A DNA stretch of 64,000 bases from Brevipalpus yothersi. Lineage: Eukaryota > Arthropoda > Arachnida > Trombidiformes > Tenuipalpidae. The notes beneath the pieces were generated by a model. The model searched no databases. It was not told the origin of the DNA and saw nothing but the letters and a program-made list of their open reading frames with translations. The stretch covers positions 62,989 to 126,988 of the forward strand of contig QZCP01000612.1 in the NCBI GenBank assembly GCA_003956705.1. The letters run 5' to 3'. The position numbers and the translations under genes are program-made. Below, piece by piece: positions 21,501 through 35,229 of the stretch (position 1 is its first letter; each line of letters begins with the position of its first letter).

Positions 21501-24500
21501 CTGGAGAAGAAGGAGATGGACTGAGAAAAGAGGCTGAGAGGAGATCAGTTTTCATTTTTCGGACCTTCATTTTGGGCTAAAAAGCAGTGAAAACATTTGA
21601 TTCACTTTCACGCTCTGGAAAGAAAATTTTTTCAACCTCTCACGTTTTGTTGCCCTCCCGAATTATGATTCTTTTCCTCTCTCTTTTTGGGAACATGTCA
21701 GGCCCACTTGATAGTTAAGCCTCCCTTCTCTATGATTTTTTCTTCTTCTTCTTCATCTCCGTTTTCGTCTTCTTCTTCAATCTTCTATCTGGGATGGCAA
21801 TTTCCGATTATATGTTGGAGCTTCAATTCTCATCAGAATTCAATCAGCTAATTAATCGTTATGTTCATGAGAGTTTCCTCCCATACATATGTGTAAGTGT
21901 GTGTTTGTATGTTTAAGCTTAGCAGGAACAAGGATTTTTCTTTGCTTTTTTAGCCATTTTAAAAGAAAAATCTATCATTAGATTGTATCAAATGATCTTA
22001 TATGATCTTCAGATTGAAAGATACACAAACAAAAAGATCTTAAAAGTAGCGAGAATGCATCATTTTAAATCGTTGAGAGGTTGGAGAAAATATGTTCCCG
22101 AAAAGAGTAATAAAATTTAGTGAAACTAAATGAGAAACAAACTGAAAATGTTCATTTAAATCGCTACTTCATCTAGCTGGAAATCCTTCAGGGTATCATT
22201 CAAAATATGATAGAAATATGAACATAAATAAGTGAATAATAAAGGGCTCAATTTGATGGTTACTTAATTACTTTTACATGCAAAATAGTTTTCATCGCGT
22301 GTGTTATTCATCTTGGGAATTTAATGAGACAAATTTTCGAATTTATTCAGATACCAAATCCGATATTCATACCTATCCAGTGGAAGAAAACTCTTTGGCA
22401 ATTTCCTTGCCCAGGATATTGAGCCAATTTCGTTAGTTCGAACTGAAAGTATCAGAACTCGAGCAAAGATCAAAACCTCAGTCCAAAGAGCTATTCAGTT
22501 AAATCCAGAGCGTAAAAACTCAAAACTGTAATGAAAGTGGCCTTTATTTGGCCAGGGACTCGATAAAATCGGGATGAAAGCTGAAATCTTTCATTAAGTT
22601 ATGAATTCGAAGTATAATAGCTGAATAGAACTACCAATAAGCTTAATAAAGGAGAATTGAACTATTTTCTGAGCGATTGATACGTTATTGATCAGAGTTC
22701 CAGAGGATAATCTCCATTTAAGGAGTAAACATGTAGAATAGAGGGTATAAAATCACCTAACCAAGTGTAGTTCAGTTCATTTGGAGTAGTTTAATTGGAA
22801 AACTTACCTATTTGTTATGAAAATTCGTCTTGTAGGAAAGTTTTACATTCAGCTAGATGTTTAAATCTAAAATTTTCTCATCTACTCATCTGTATTTTGA
22901 TGCTTAGACCCAAGATCTATGTTAATTCAACGGGAGAAAACTCATCAGCAACTGTTCTCCCGAAAACAATGGTTTAGAGGCAATTTTTGTTCAGAAGATT
23001 CGATTAATTTGAGAAAGAAGTACCAGAATTTGGATTAAACATCCAATGAACGTGTGAGAGATTCCAGGCATCAAACTATTTGGTTGAGCTTAGAGAGTGA
23101 GAATTCAAACATCTAGATGAAATTCTGGTAAAAACGTCAATTTTTTGATAAAAATTGAGCGCTACCAGGAAAAAAACTAACTGGGATCTGTTTGTAACTT
23201 GGAACAATTCTTAATTAGAAATAGGAACACGGATCTTGATGAAAAAGCTATGAATAAACTCAAAAGAGAAGATGAAACTGAAACTGAAAGATCATTTCAT
23301 CTATTTTTGACTAATTGACACAAAAAATGAGATCTATTTGAAGAGTTTTGTTTGACAACCTAAATGAGATCCCCTCTAGTTACAGAAATTCACAAAGACC
23401 ATCAATTTATCATTAGACCCTGACTCTTGCTCAATTTTGAAAGGTTCAATTGGTAACCAAGCTCACCAAGAATTCATGATACAGCTGAAATTTTTCCCGA
23501 TTTGTCGAGTGAATGAATCTTCTGGCCCCATTTGGGTTCATTTAAATCAATCTTAACCAAATTGAATGGTATGCATCTTGCTGTCAACCTTATGATTGAA
23601 TTGACTATTACTAGACTTCAGGTGAATTCGAATCATATAAGATCAAAAAATCTTCTTTTTTTTTAGTGTTCTGAGAGTACAATTGTGAGAATCCTTTCCT
23701 GCTTCATCTCAATCATCACGGTAATATCTTACGGGAATACAATTTTCTTTCACTACTCTCACACTCTTTCGCACCATGGAATAAAATTTATGATGCCATT
23801 TATTAGCATAAAAGTATAAGATGCAGAACAAATTCGACAAGTCATAAAGTAAGAGAGAGGCTATAAAGCCAATGGAATTGTTGATTCTATTTGATTCATA
23901 ATTTTATTTATAGCACCATTAAATGTAATCGGAAACCTCTCTGATGGCTTATTATTATACACTGGTGAACAGTATTGTAAAGAAATACATGATATTCTCA
24001 GTTTTCGATATTTGTGAGACTTTTTCCGAGTCTTTTACACCTTTTGACGTTTCGCTCTTTTAAGGAGTCCAATTTTTTGTCGATTTAGCCCACTGTCTGC
24101 CATCCAGGTGTCCAAATGATTTTTTGAGTTTCCATTTCCTATCACAGGTACTCTAAACTTGAGACAGAAGAGATGGATGAGAAAATGAACCAAGAATTCA
24201 GAAGATAGTGCAGATAGCATCCATGTCCCGTTATGATGGCCAAATGAGCTTCCAAATCTACGGACTATCTTGGAATAAAGGCATGATCATATTTCACATG
24301 AGAACAATATGATATGATGTCTAGTTATTTGAGGCGTCATTCCAGCAATAATCCTGTGACATTTTCCTCTATCAGAAATAAAATCCAATCGATTTGGACT
24401 ATTGCTCTCATTTAAATGAGTGTCCATGTAATCCATTGATATTTGAGATTTTATTTTGAATCTTATCAAAAGGCTAGCCAAGAAATCAGTTTATAAGGAC

Positions 24501-27089
24501 GGCAGTAAAACTCTTATTGATGCTCCAAATGTTTAGCAAAAGCATTGATCTATCCGAAAGAAAATGCTCAGTGAGATAAAATACATAGAAGTTGTAGATC
24601 TTTTGAAACTGTATCTCTGCGGAGAGGGCATTACATGACTTTTGTAAGACCATTCGTATCAAAACAAACGATAAACTTCGGAATAAATTATGATTAATTT
24701 CAAGTTAAACTATATCATTACCTGTGTTCATCTCTCACACTCAATAATGTGGTGTCTAAGAATTCTCCCAGCAACATCTCTATTTACCTGATGGAGGCAT
24801 TAAGGATCCATATTTCATCAAAAATTTTGTTCTCCTTTGTGCTCAACTCAGTCAACTTTTTCTTTGTACCTCAATCAAATGCGTTCATCATTCTTACATG
24901 AGATAGTCATGATGATCGGCTGTTCAATTTTCAATACTCTGATGAATGATGATGAAAGCTGCTTTCTATCTCTTATCAAACCTCACAATCCATTACTTCC
25001 TGGGAAGTGTATTCGCTCTCTTTTTCCACATGTCTTCAACATTCTCTCCTTCCAGAGGCTTTTTACTCAATGTCTTGCTGGAACACGCAATTTTTTCCTG
25101 AATTCAGCCCAAAATGTGATTCAATTTCCGTTTCCTTTGATTAAACACAGAAGCATCAAAATGATAATAAAAGTTTTCTCCACCAGTTTTTGAATACCTA
25201 GCAGTACTCGCTCACGTAGAGGATTTCCTCACTTATGAACACACTCTTTTGCATTTTCCATGAAAAAATAGTTAAACTAGCAAAATTTCATGAACCGAAA
25301 AAGACACCTGAAAAATTCAATCTCCTCCCATCACACCAATACATTTGACTCTCTCTCATTTCCTTCTCGTTTTGAGCTAAAACCAGAACTTTCATGATGG
25401 ATCGTGTTATATTGTCACATCAATTCAATATTATTCTCTTCAATTTTCATCCAATAGACACGATCGTCTATGAGAAGATTCTCGATATCATCTCGAAAGC
25501 AACTTGCAATCGAGGTAAAATGCTAGTCACAGAAGATGAAGTAAGAAATTCCAATAGATGGGGAAGGAGGAGTCAAGGGTGGTACTTCCAGCGTCTTAAA
25601 TTGCTCAAGAGGCCTAGAAGGAGGAGCCAAGTTTGTTGTGTTGGTAAAAAGGCGGAGTTTGCGGGAAAAGATCAGGAAAACAGATGAAAACGATTAGAGA
25701 AAGTCTGACTCCAGGGTGAGTTGAAGTTGGACGAGATGGATTGAGTTTTCTATTTCATGATACTTTTGACTTAAAATTTTCATCCAAAAATTACATAAGA
25801 ACAACTCTCACATTCTTCAGTTGATATGATTACAATACTTTTATTTACATACTAAGTTTGGTTCCAGATTTTTTTCCATGTATATCTTGAGCTGTGATTC
25901 CTTTGGTAATATCATTTTCCCAAAGTTTTTCTAATCCCATCGGTGTAACAGTTCATCGGATTAGAAGCTGAAAAGAAATTGAGCTTGAAGCAGTTTCGCA
26001 TCAAGCCAACTGGGTTTTGGTAAAATTTTATCTCTTGCCATGAGCGTTTGCTCAGTCTGATTCTGTTCCGATCAAGTCGAATAAAAATTCAAATATGATG
26101 ATCATATTCATCGATACGAATCGGATGCCTTCTAGCTGGAAACTATTGCTTATATAATTGTTCTTGGATGAGTTTTTTCTTCTCAACTGTATCTATGGTT
26201 TACTTCTTTTTGAGCGATGAGGATTGAGTTGAGGGAAGAAAGATGGATTGAAAAAGAGAGGGTAAAAATCATGAACAAAAAAAGCAATCCAATTGATGTC
26301 GCGACGAGATGAGAGGGTCCATGAAAGTGATCCATCATTTATTTTTATTCATAAAATCCATTTCATTTATGTTCCACTGGAAGGAGCGTTCATATTATTT
26401 CTCATCTTTTGCCTATTCTTCCATTACATACACTCACATCACTCGATTTTCTCTCTCTCTCTCTCTCTTTGAATGATGATAATCTTTAACCATCCACAGG
26501 CTTTCTTCACTCTTTTTCTCTCCTCTCTCTCATCCAATACATGGAACACTTGAGTGGATATTCCATAAGCCACAAGCGTCATCATCCATACCACTCATCT
26601 TTACTCTATTGTTCCAGCACTTTTGCAGTGAAGATTGAATCTTCGAAAATGAGAAATAACTAACTAGTTAACTCTTCAAGAAAATAAGGAGGAATCAAAG
26701 ATTGCGACTGTAAGAATAGGACTGAAATGAAGAAATGGAAGCTAATTCTCTCATTAACACCCACAAAAATACCCAATCATTCATGCATGTTAATCCCCAA
26801 TACTACCGGTAAATCAAAAACAATCCGATTCTTAGTTGAGAAAAATGATGACATTTTGAGAACACAGGAACAAAAATTGCACAAGAATGCTGAATATGAC
26901 CAGTATTTGAGCCATAAAGACTGATCTGAACAGCATTCACTATATTATTGCTCAAGTAAATGTTTGTTGGATTTAGGCAAAGAGATTTTCATCCATTTTC
27001 TTGATCCTATCGAGACTTCTTCATCAGTAGACGATAAAGAGAAGAAGAGAGAAGAATAGTAACAGCTGATTCATATGAATCCGTCACAG
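21501..27089. other. AT-rich region, no gene recognised
   Basis: Mostly non-repetitive AT-rich DNA with scattered short open frames of no recognisable family and a short (CT)n near 26450-26468. The 3' flank of the GMC oxidoreductase lies at its right end. Confidence 0.45.
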
Positions 27090-28754
27090 TTAGACATCAT
27101 GATAATCTGATCCAGTATTCAATAAGCTCACATATTTGAGGGCAGATTTTAAATTTTCCACAGGAGGAAGGAGAGGCTCCAATTTTCTCCTCTTGATAAT
27201 ATCAGCACCTTTCTCTCCGATCATGATACAGGGGCCATTTGTATTAGCAGTGACAAGCTCTGGCATGATAGATGAATCAATGACACGTAGATCTTTGATT
27301 CCTCTAACTCGAAGCTGAGGATCTAACACTTCCGTTTCATCATCTTTATCACCCATTTTACAGGTACCAACCTGATGGTAACTAGTGATCGTTATTGTCT
27401 GAGCAAGACATTTGTAAAATTCATCTGATCCTTGGCGATGTTTCTCACATCCCGGAAGTGTATTGAGGAATGGTTCTGATCCTAGTTTTCCTCTAGCAAC
27501 TTTGGATTCAACGATTCTGGCAGCTAATTTCAACGCCTCAACCACTACATCTAAATCACGTTCGTCTTCATAGTAATTCTGATGTATAATGGGATCATCT
27601 TCTATTTTTTTACTTGCCAAACGAAAATATCCTCTATTCCTTGCTCTATAGTTACCAGCATATATGAAAAAACCATCTTTATAAGAATTTGGAACAAAAT
27701 ATTGCCTTGTAACTTCCGGTTTGTAGTCATAAATGTACTCTGGAAGTGAAAGGGTGATTAAGAATGACTCCTAATGTAGTATCGTATCCTCACCATTAAT
27801 AAAATTTGAGAAAACTGAGCCAGTTAAAGATCCGATGAAGCCAAGGCTAATATCTGGCCTTTCGTCCATTGCATATTTGGATCTGAAAAATCCTTTATAC
27901 TCATTTCCCGCCACTCCAAATGGTCCACCATAATTATCAGCATACATTTGAGCCATTCGAACTATCTGTTCGGTTCTGATATAAACTGTTGATGTATTGT
28001 ATCGAGATGTGTAGAGCAGGAATGTTTTTGGATGATCTTGAAGGTTTTCACCAACACCAGATAAACTAGCAATTACTGGTATACCAAATTTTTCGAGCTC
28101 TTCCTTCGGACCAATACCAGAGAGCATCAAAAGTCTAGGAGAATTCAGTGCTCCAGCAGATAAGATGACCTCTTTTCTCGCTTCAACTTGATGGAATTTA
28201 CCATCTTTTTTGTACTCAACACCATCAGCATGCTTACTCTTAGGATCAATCAAAATTCGGTGCACAGCATTGATGACAATATCTAAGTTCTTGCGCTTCG
28301 ATGCTGAGCTTAGATAAGCTCTACCAGCTGAGCATCTCTGACCATTCTCGATATTCTGCTGTCCAAGAAAAAAACGCGTCTGATTCATTCCATTACCATC
28401 CCCCATAGGAAGATTTAAAGATCTGGTCGATTCTATCATGATTTGTTCAAACAGTGAAGGCTCTCGAATACCTGTCAGACACAATGGTCCATCAGTTCCA
28501 TAAGCCATATTTGGGCTCACAACCACAGATGAAAACTTGTACCAGGGAAGCATCAATCCTGTAAGTCTGTCCAGGAATGCAAACTCGGTAAAAATCTTAT
28601 GAAGTAAAATCAATATCTCTAAATAAATTATCATAAATGAAGCAATATATACCAACACCTCTGTGCAGTTGCCTTTCTCACTCTCAATTGCATTCTTTGT
28701 ACGCTCGATAAAGCAAACAATCGACCAGTTAAATAATGTCCACTTTGGTCTCAC
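27090..28754 (-). CDS. GMC-family FAD oxidoreductase (glucose dehydrogenase-like), N-terminal FAD segment not found
   Basis: Flavin-dependent glucose-methanol-choline oxidoreductase, of the type common as large families in arthropods; the substrate is unknown. Two exons read cleanly. The first is 28754 (or an acceptor at 28558) to 27794, then a 54-bp GT-AG intron, then 27739-27090. Family features are TDGPL near the start, NGQRCSAGRAYL, the second GMC signature SAGALNSPRLLMLSGIG, GENLQDHP, the catalytic-region SYHQVGTCKMG, and TANTNGPCIMIGEKGADII near the C-terminus, with Asn where many members have the second catalytic residue. Homology begins near MLPWYKF (28553). The ~130-170 residues that normally precede it, including the GxGxxG FAD-binding loop, are not encoded upstream in any form I can see. 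Residues read from 28754 to 28560 contain a hydrophobic stretch (VLVYIASFMIIYLEILILL) but no family match. About 470 family residues are open without a frameshift. It may be a truncated gene, a recent pseudogene, or a gene with distant 5' exons. Confidence 0.85.
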
Positions 28755-31700
28755 TTTCGGGTACTGTTGATCCAGCAGAAAATTCTTTCATGTTCACTTT
28801 CTCGTTTGATCTCCATTTTGTGGATGATAAATAGAACCTGTCTTCAACAATCGATTAGGTACACCTTCACAAAGCCAAAGTTAAGCTGGAAGAATGGTGC
28901 AGAATGGTGTTGCCGACAAGCTAGTGGTTAATAGAGTTGGTCACTAGCAGGAATCAAGTGTTGGACTCTACTCCACCGTGAAATGGGCAAACATTTATCA
29001 ATAGACCAACAGCCTGTAGCCTACAATTGATCACCCCACAATCGATGAATCGGATACCTTGGTGAGGATCATCTTACATCTTTGTGTGGTTGATGGAAGA
29101 TGAAGATGGAGAAGGAGGAGGAAAAAGAGGAAGGGGTGGTAGAAGAGGAGGAGAGGGAACAAAATAGAGATGGAAAAAAGAAAGTAAAAAGGGCATGAAT
29201 AGTGGATGAGAAGAAGTGGGTGATGAGTGATCCTGCTGACCAGTGACAAGGCAAAAACAGTTGGAAAACAGTGTACTGTGTCACTGTTAAGTGATCGAGA
29301 GATGTCAAGCTCATGTTCGATATTGTTTCATGCATCTCGAGTAAGCTTAGCTAAGACCGAGGAAAGATGAAGGAGAAAATCTGGGCTCAATTCTGAAGAA
29401 TATTGTTTCTCACATAGAAACATCAGCAGAAAGATACTCTCACTAGATACCTAGCAATGAGCATCTTCACTGAGTATTCCCGTGACAATTTTGTTGAGAG
29501 CTCAGTTTTTGAAAAACCCGCAGAGAGATCATGATAAGATTTTCTTCCTCTAGGATTTTTGCCTCTCTCTCTCTCTCTCTCCATCTTCATTTCTACAGCG
29601 AGAATCAATTCATTCATCTCTTCTGTCACCCAACTTGATCCTTTTTTCTTCTCATTTCTATTTGAACATCATTCGTAGATTTCGATGGCAAAAAAATCCC
29701 CATTTCATCATTACCGCGAGATGATAAGTGTTCGATTGTTTCTGCCTCTTCCGCTACGCTATAAGGTAGTTCTTGGATGCTCTAAGATCTTTCATCACAA
29801 TTTGCGCTCTTAAGACCTCTTCAGCCAGAAGTAGTTCCTAATATTTAAGATCGAAATTTTGAGGATTGTCATGGAACAACCCTGTCCAGTGAATTTTTTG
29901 ATGAATTATGAAACCCTCAGTTTCAATATTTTCCAATTAAGAAGGACAGAAAATAAGATCCTTATTCAACTGTAAGGGCCAAATAATAAGTAATTTTTGT
30001 TTCTCTCTAGTATTTCAGGATGAGTCTATATTCAAGATTGTGACTCTTCAGTTTCAAGAAACTCTGGATACAAGACGTAAGGAAATCGGTTTCAATGGAG
30101 AAATGAATCTTTTCAGATGTACAGGATTACCAGTTTGCTCTTTGTTGAGGCTATTTTTTCATCTATACATTGCAGAGAGCTTTAAACACAAACTTCTCAG
30201 TGAGCCTTTTCATAGGGTACCATTCAAAATTAGCGAGAAAAGAATAAAAGAGAAAAGAAACTATCTCTTCATGTTTAATAGCGATTTTAATATTTCATTC
30301 GAAGGAGTGAGCAAGTACGAAAAATAAAAGAATACACGAATAAAAAGAGTCCACAAATGGCTTGAAACATGTATCAAAATGTGATATTGACTAGCAAGTG
30401 AAGCAACTTGGATGATATTCTTGCCCGGAATGGCCATTATTCTCTTCCTCTCTCCCTTCACATGAGTTTTTTTACTCTTCCTCATTATCATCTCATCCAT
30501 CTAGCAATATCAACATGTTCATTCTGTTCCCCTATTCTTTTTCATCTTGAATTGAATTTTCAATGAGAATAAACTGCACACTAGACGATCTTCCCTTGTT
30601 TATACAAGATGGAACTGAAGAAGTGAAACAGGCTTCTTGGTTATGAGTCCAAGTCCACGCAGAAGAGACCCAGCAAAAGTCAGGTTGCTTTAGGCGTGGA
30701 AAAGAGTCATTCTTTCGTAGCGATTACTACCACTTCAACTCGTACAATGATTATCTTGAGCATCATTCATTTCTATTTGAGACAGTTCATGAACGATCAT
30801 AATTATCACAGTGAGCTTGTTTGAATTCATGTATATTCACCATAGTCTCTGGATGTTGTGTGTGTGAACAGAATTCTGGTGAGAAGGAGGAGCATATTCA
30901 AATGAGTCCACAACTAGAGAGAATTGAGTGAGGAGGGGAAACTAAACTGAACAGGAAGAGCAGGTACAGAGAAATAAAATATCTACATAATTGATCATAT
31001 TTGGGAGAAGAGAAATCTAGACGGATAAAAAGTGATTGCCAGATGATTTAGAATTAGGGGGGAATTTAGATAGACTGACTCTGAATAAAAAATACTAAAA
31101 TCCAATAGAAATCATCAGATTTGTTCCTAAAATTCGATTTGAATGGACTCAAGCCCACTTTTAACATAATTCCAGAACTCTGTTTATGATTCCCACCATA
31201 TTCTAAACTCTCGATGGTTGAGTGAGGAAAAATTTCGGTGCAGATTCTCCTAAATCTTATCTTATTGAGTAAATTACTGTTGACTAGACTATATGGATTG
31301 TCAGTTTCTCAATTTTTATGAAATGAGGCGAAGACCTTCATCAGGTGTTGAATTCAGAGCTGGATGAGAATTGAGAGAGATACAATTCACTGTTGGATCA
31401 TATTAGAATTTTTTAGGAATACTATCACCATTTTCAGTGAAGCGAAATCTGAAAAATGAATGCGATTAAAAAGCATGAGTGTGCATTTCGATTTATAGTT
31501 CTTCAATGAATGGAAGGCATTGATCAATTCCATGGTATTCCAATGCGAGGAATTATGCATCTACCCTCGAGTGATAAATACTCAGAAGCAGCATCCGAAA
31601 GCTATTGTTGGAAGTTAGTTCGTTTGAATTGAGTCAGTAGGAATTGGCACAAACAGTGAAAAGTAGAAAGGAGGTACTGTATTCATTCAGAATATTTTCC

Positions 31701-34700
31701 ATCCAATCGTAAGTGAAATGAGCTACAGAAAAGGTGGAGATGAAACACTATCCACACCTGAGCATATGAATGAAACTTTCGCTCATGACATTTGCCATTT
31801 GAATGTTTTATAGGTTTGAAAGCAAACAACTGTGCATAGAGATGAGATACTTTGTCTAGTAAGTTTTTTTAGCTTCATTCATTGGATGCTCACAATTGCA
31901 ATAATTATGAGGATGTTTCAGTTGAATCGAGAGGAAAGCTCATTCACCGAATGATACACGCAAAATAGGGAAAGAGAGGAGAAAGAGAGTAGATAGAGAG
32001 AGAACAGAGAGGGAACAGTGCTCTGGGCTGTTTCATGGGAGCCTAGTTCCAGGTTTTTGATGTAAAAAAGATGGCAAAGAAGCTACTTTCAGCTCTAAAC
32101 TGCCATTTCCTCGTGAATTGTAAGCTATAATTAATCTTTGAAAGCTTGCTATTAACTGAAAAACGATTAACACACACACACACACATGCACAGTAGAACT
32201 GAATCTGAGCTGTTTCCAATTGGATTGCTTGTTTAACTGATAAAAATCAAGCTTTACTTAGAAAAAGAAAAAGAATTTAACTTCTTAAATGCCTACTGTG
32301 TCTTATTCGCACCTCTTCTCGTAGATGACTGAATACCGTTGAGTATGAATGCTCAAGGCGGGAGAGCTTCAATAATTGTTAGAATGCTCATAGATCCGTG
32401 GGTTGATCATGAGAGTGTGACAAAAGTCATCAAATACATAAAAATTCTACATTCTACATTCTGAATGAATATGCATGAGTAAATGTCTTTTTTTACTCCC
32501 TCACTTCATGCTCAAATTTTAACTCCCACAACTTTTATATGAACCAAAATGAGCATCATGAGTCAGTTTTAAGCAGACCTCCGAATGCAAATGAGTAAAG
32601 ATATATGCTCCAAATGAAAACTGGCTGGGTATTTATAAGAACAATGAATGAAGAATCAAGCCATTCGACACTCAATCTCTCCAAGGAGATGCTCCAGAGC
32701 AAACATCATCTTACAGCGGAAAACATTAAATAAAATTCTCAGTGAATATTCTTCTTCCTTTTCAATATCATCGCAGGAGATTAATGATAACTACAATTGA
32801 TAGTCATGATAAACTCACCATTTATTCTTCACATATTTTCTTGCTAAATAGTGAGCATAAACGATAATAAATCTTTCACTTTGCTCATGATCTCTGCGGA
32901 AGAAGAATCTAAATACTTTGCTGTCTGAAAGCTAAGGAACAAAAGTATCAAACCAATTCATGAAAGTACTCCATAAGGCCACAATAGACTTTCCGTAAGC
33001 TTTTAATGTACGTAGAACAGAATTGAGATTCCAGTATAAGCTTTATCTTTGATTCTGGGGAGATGAGTAGGTATAACTGTTCGAATGTATCCGATCAGCA
33101 ATAGTGGTGAGAAACAGTCGAGTTATTGGATCAATGACCATACCTAAAGGAAACCCAAGCGATCTAGTGGACAAGGATTACTGGAAAGAATTGAAGAGAA
33201 AAATAGAATAAAAAGTGGGTTTTTGGATATCTTGGAAGAGTTCATCATAAATTCATAGATCACGGCGAGTTTAATGCAATTCAAGTTGAAGAGCATGAGA
33301 GAGGCTCAAAATCATGGAAGTCATCCATCAAAGAGGACAGTCATGAACTGGATGCAATTCATGCATTGCATTTTTCGATATGAATCATAGGCAGTATAAG
33401 ACTCAATGGGACAGATTATCACTTGAAAATACTCTCAATTGTCAAGTTCTTCCTCTAGCAGGAGGAGAAGCTCCAGATAAGTGAGGGTGAATCCTTATCG
33501 ATTCAAGAATTTTTTTCCCGATTTTAACTTTTGAGCCACCAATTTCATCGGAATTCTCCATAAAAACAGAGATGGAGACTTAGACAGACACACCAACTCA
33601 ATACAAAAAATGCAAATTTAGGTTCAAGCTCTTGTGGCAGAATTGAACTTATAATGAGCTCAAGTAAAGATCAATCGAATGAATTTGACAATTGATACAA
33701 GAATTGATCAATACTATGAAAAATGAGATGGTTTCTAGGAGAAAATCAATCGAAAAGGTCCTAGACATGTTGTCATACACACACCTGAAACACATAGGTA
33801 CAAGTAAGGATATAAGCATCAAGCAAAGGATCACAATTCATTTTTCAATGAGTTGGTCTTAGCATGATAAAGATGGATCTTGATGGTAAAAAACAGTATC
33901 TTCAAAAATTGTTCGTGGAAATATACAGGTTGTTAAAATTTCATCAAAATCGATTAAAAAATTAATAAGATTCAGAGCTTGCACATTTTACCTATTATCT
34001 TATGAAATTTCTAGCGAACTTGGGAAGAAAGACCTTATTTTCTGGAAGTTCATTATAATCTGGCAATTGTGAGTGCTTTACACAAGAAAGGGTTACTATA
34101 TAGAATCAAAGAGTTACTTTACGAAATTAATCCGAGCATTTGAGATAGAAAAAAAACACGCTTAGATAAATGAACTTCAGAGCTCTTTTCAATTCTGAGT
34201 TACTTTTTCATTCTCAACTCAATCATAGTATTCACCTGTACTCTCTGGTAACTCTAATCTTTTCAACCAAATAATGGATTGTGAATTTTTTCTATCTGTT
34301 TTCTAATTTTTTCCTTTTCAATCTAGTCCTGAATACAAAAACTAAATCGTATCATCTCACACTCACGGCTGATATTCATTACACTTATGAATGCTCAAGT
34401 TTGATGTTCCTTTCATTCAATTCCATTCTCTCAGCATCCTCATCACATGAGCTCATTTCACTGGTAAACTTCACCCTTTCATGCGAACCTTGCTATCATT
34501 TTACATTAAAAATCAGCAAGATGAAGCCACACTCACTTTGTAATACACTTTTTTCTTCGACTACATACATACATATACACACATACACATGAGCTCACAT
34601 TGAGCAGCAAATTTTGAGGCGAATCTTTGCCTGTGCACTTGTTTAATGAAATGAATGAATAGATAAAAATGGGCTCACAATTTAACCAAAAGAGAACAAG

Positions 34701-35184
34701 TGGATGGTTTCACTGACTTGTGATGATATCGAAGAGGAGGAGAAGGAGGAGAGGAAGAGGAAGAAGATGAGGAGAGGAGGAAAAAAATGTAAGATAAATA
34801 GGGGAGAGGAATGAAAGATATGGTGAAAAAATGAAAGACTGTTGTTTGAAAAGTTAGGAGGAGGCAAAATGAAAGAAAAGTGTGATATGAGGCAAAAAAG
34901 GATTAGAAACTCATTTTACGGTTGTAATTGTAATAAGGTTAAAAATGTGCATCAATGAACAGGGACAAGCTGGAAGAGGATGGAGTGAAAAGGGACGATT
35001 GTAAGTGATGTTTGGGAGAGATGAGTGAATATTCATCATTTCACTCACTTGATCCAAGTATGAGCAATGAAAGAGAACAACAGAGTGAAGATGACACATT
35101 AGAAATAATCATATTTATGGAAAACTTCAGATCAAAACGGTACTTTTTCGTGAAGTATCAGATGATTCTTCTTTTATCAGATTC

Positions 35185-35185
<1 letters not shown>

Positions 35186-35228
<43 letters not shown>
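35186..35228. repeat. (GA)n microsatellite
   Basis: Uninterrupted GA dinucleotide run of ~43 bp. Confidence 0.95.

Positions 35229-35229
<1 letters not shown>

Noticed and set aside
29031..29335. Minus-strand hydrophobic Ser/Phe-rich frames just upstream of the GMC gene, considered as its missing N-terminus
   Set aside because: They derive from a GGA-rich polypurine block and contain no FAD-binding GxGxxG motif.
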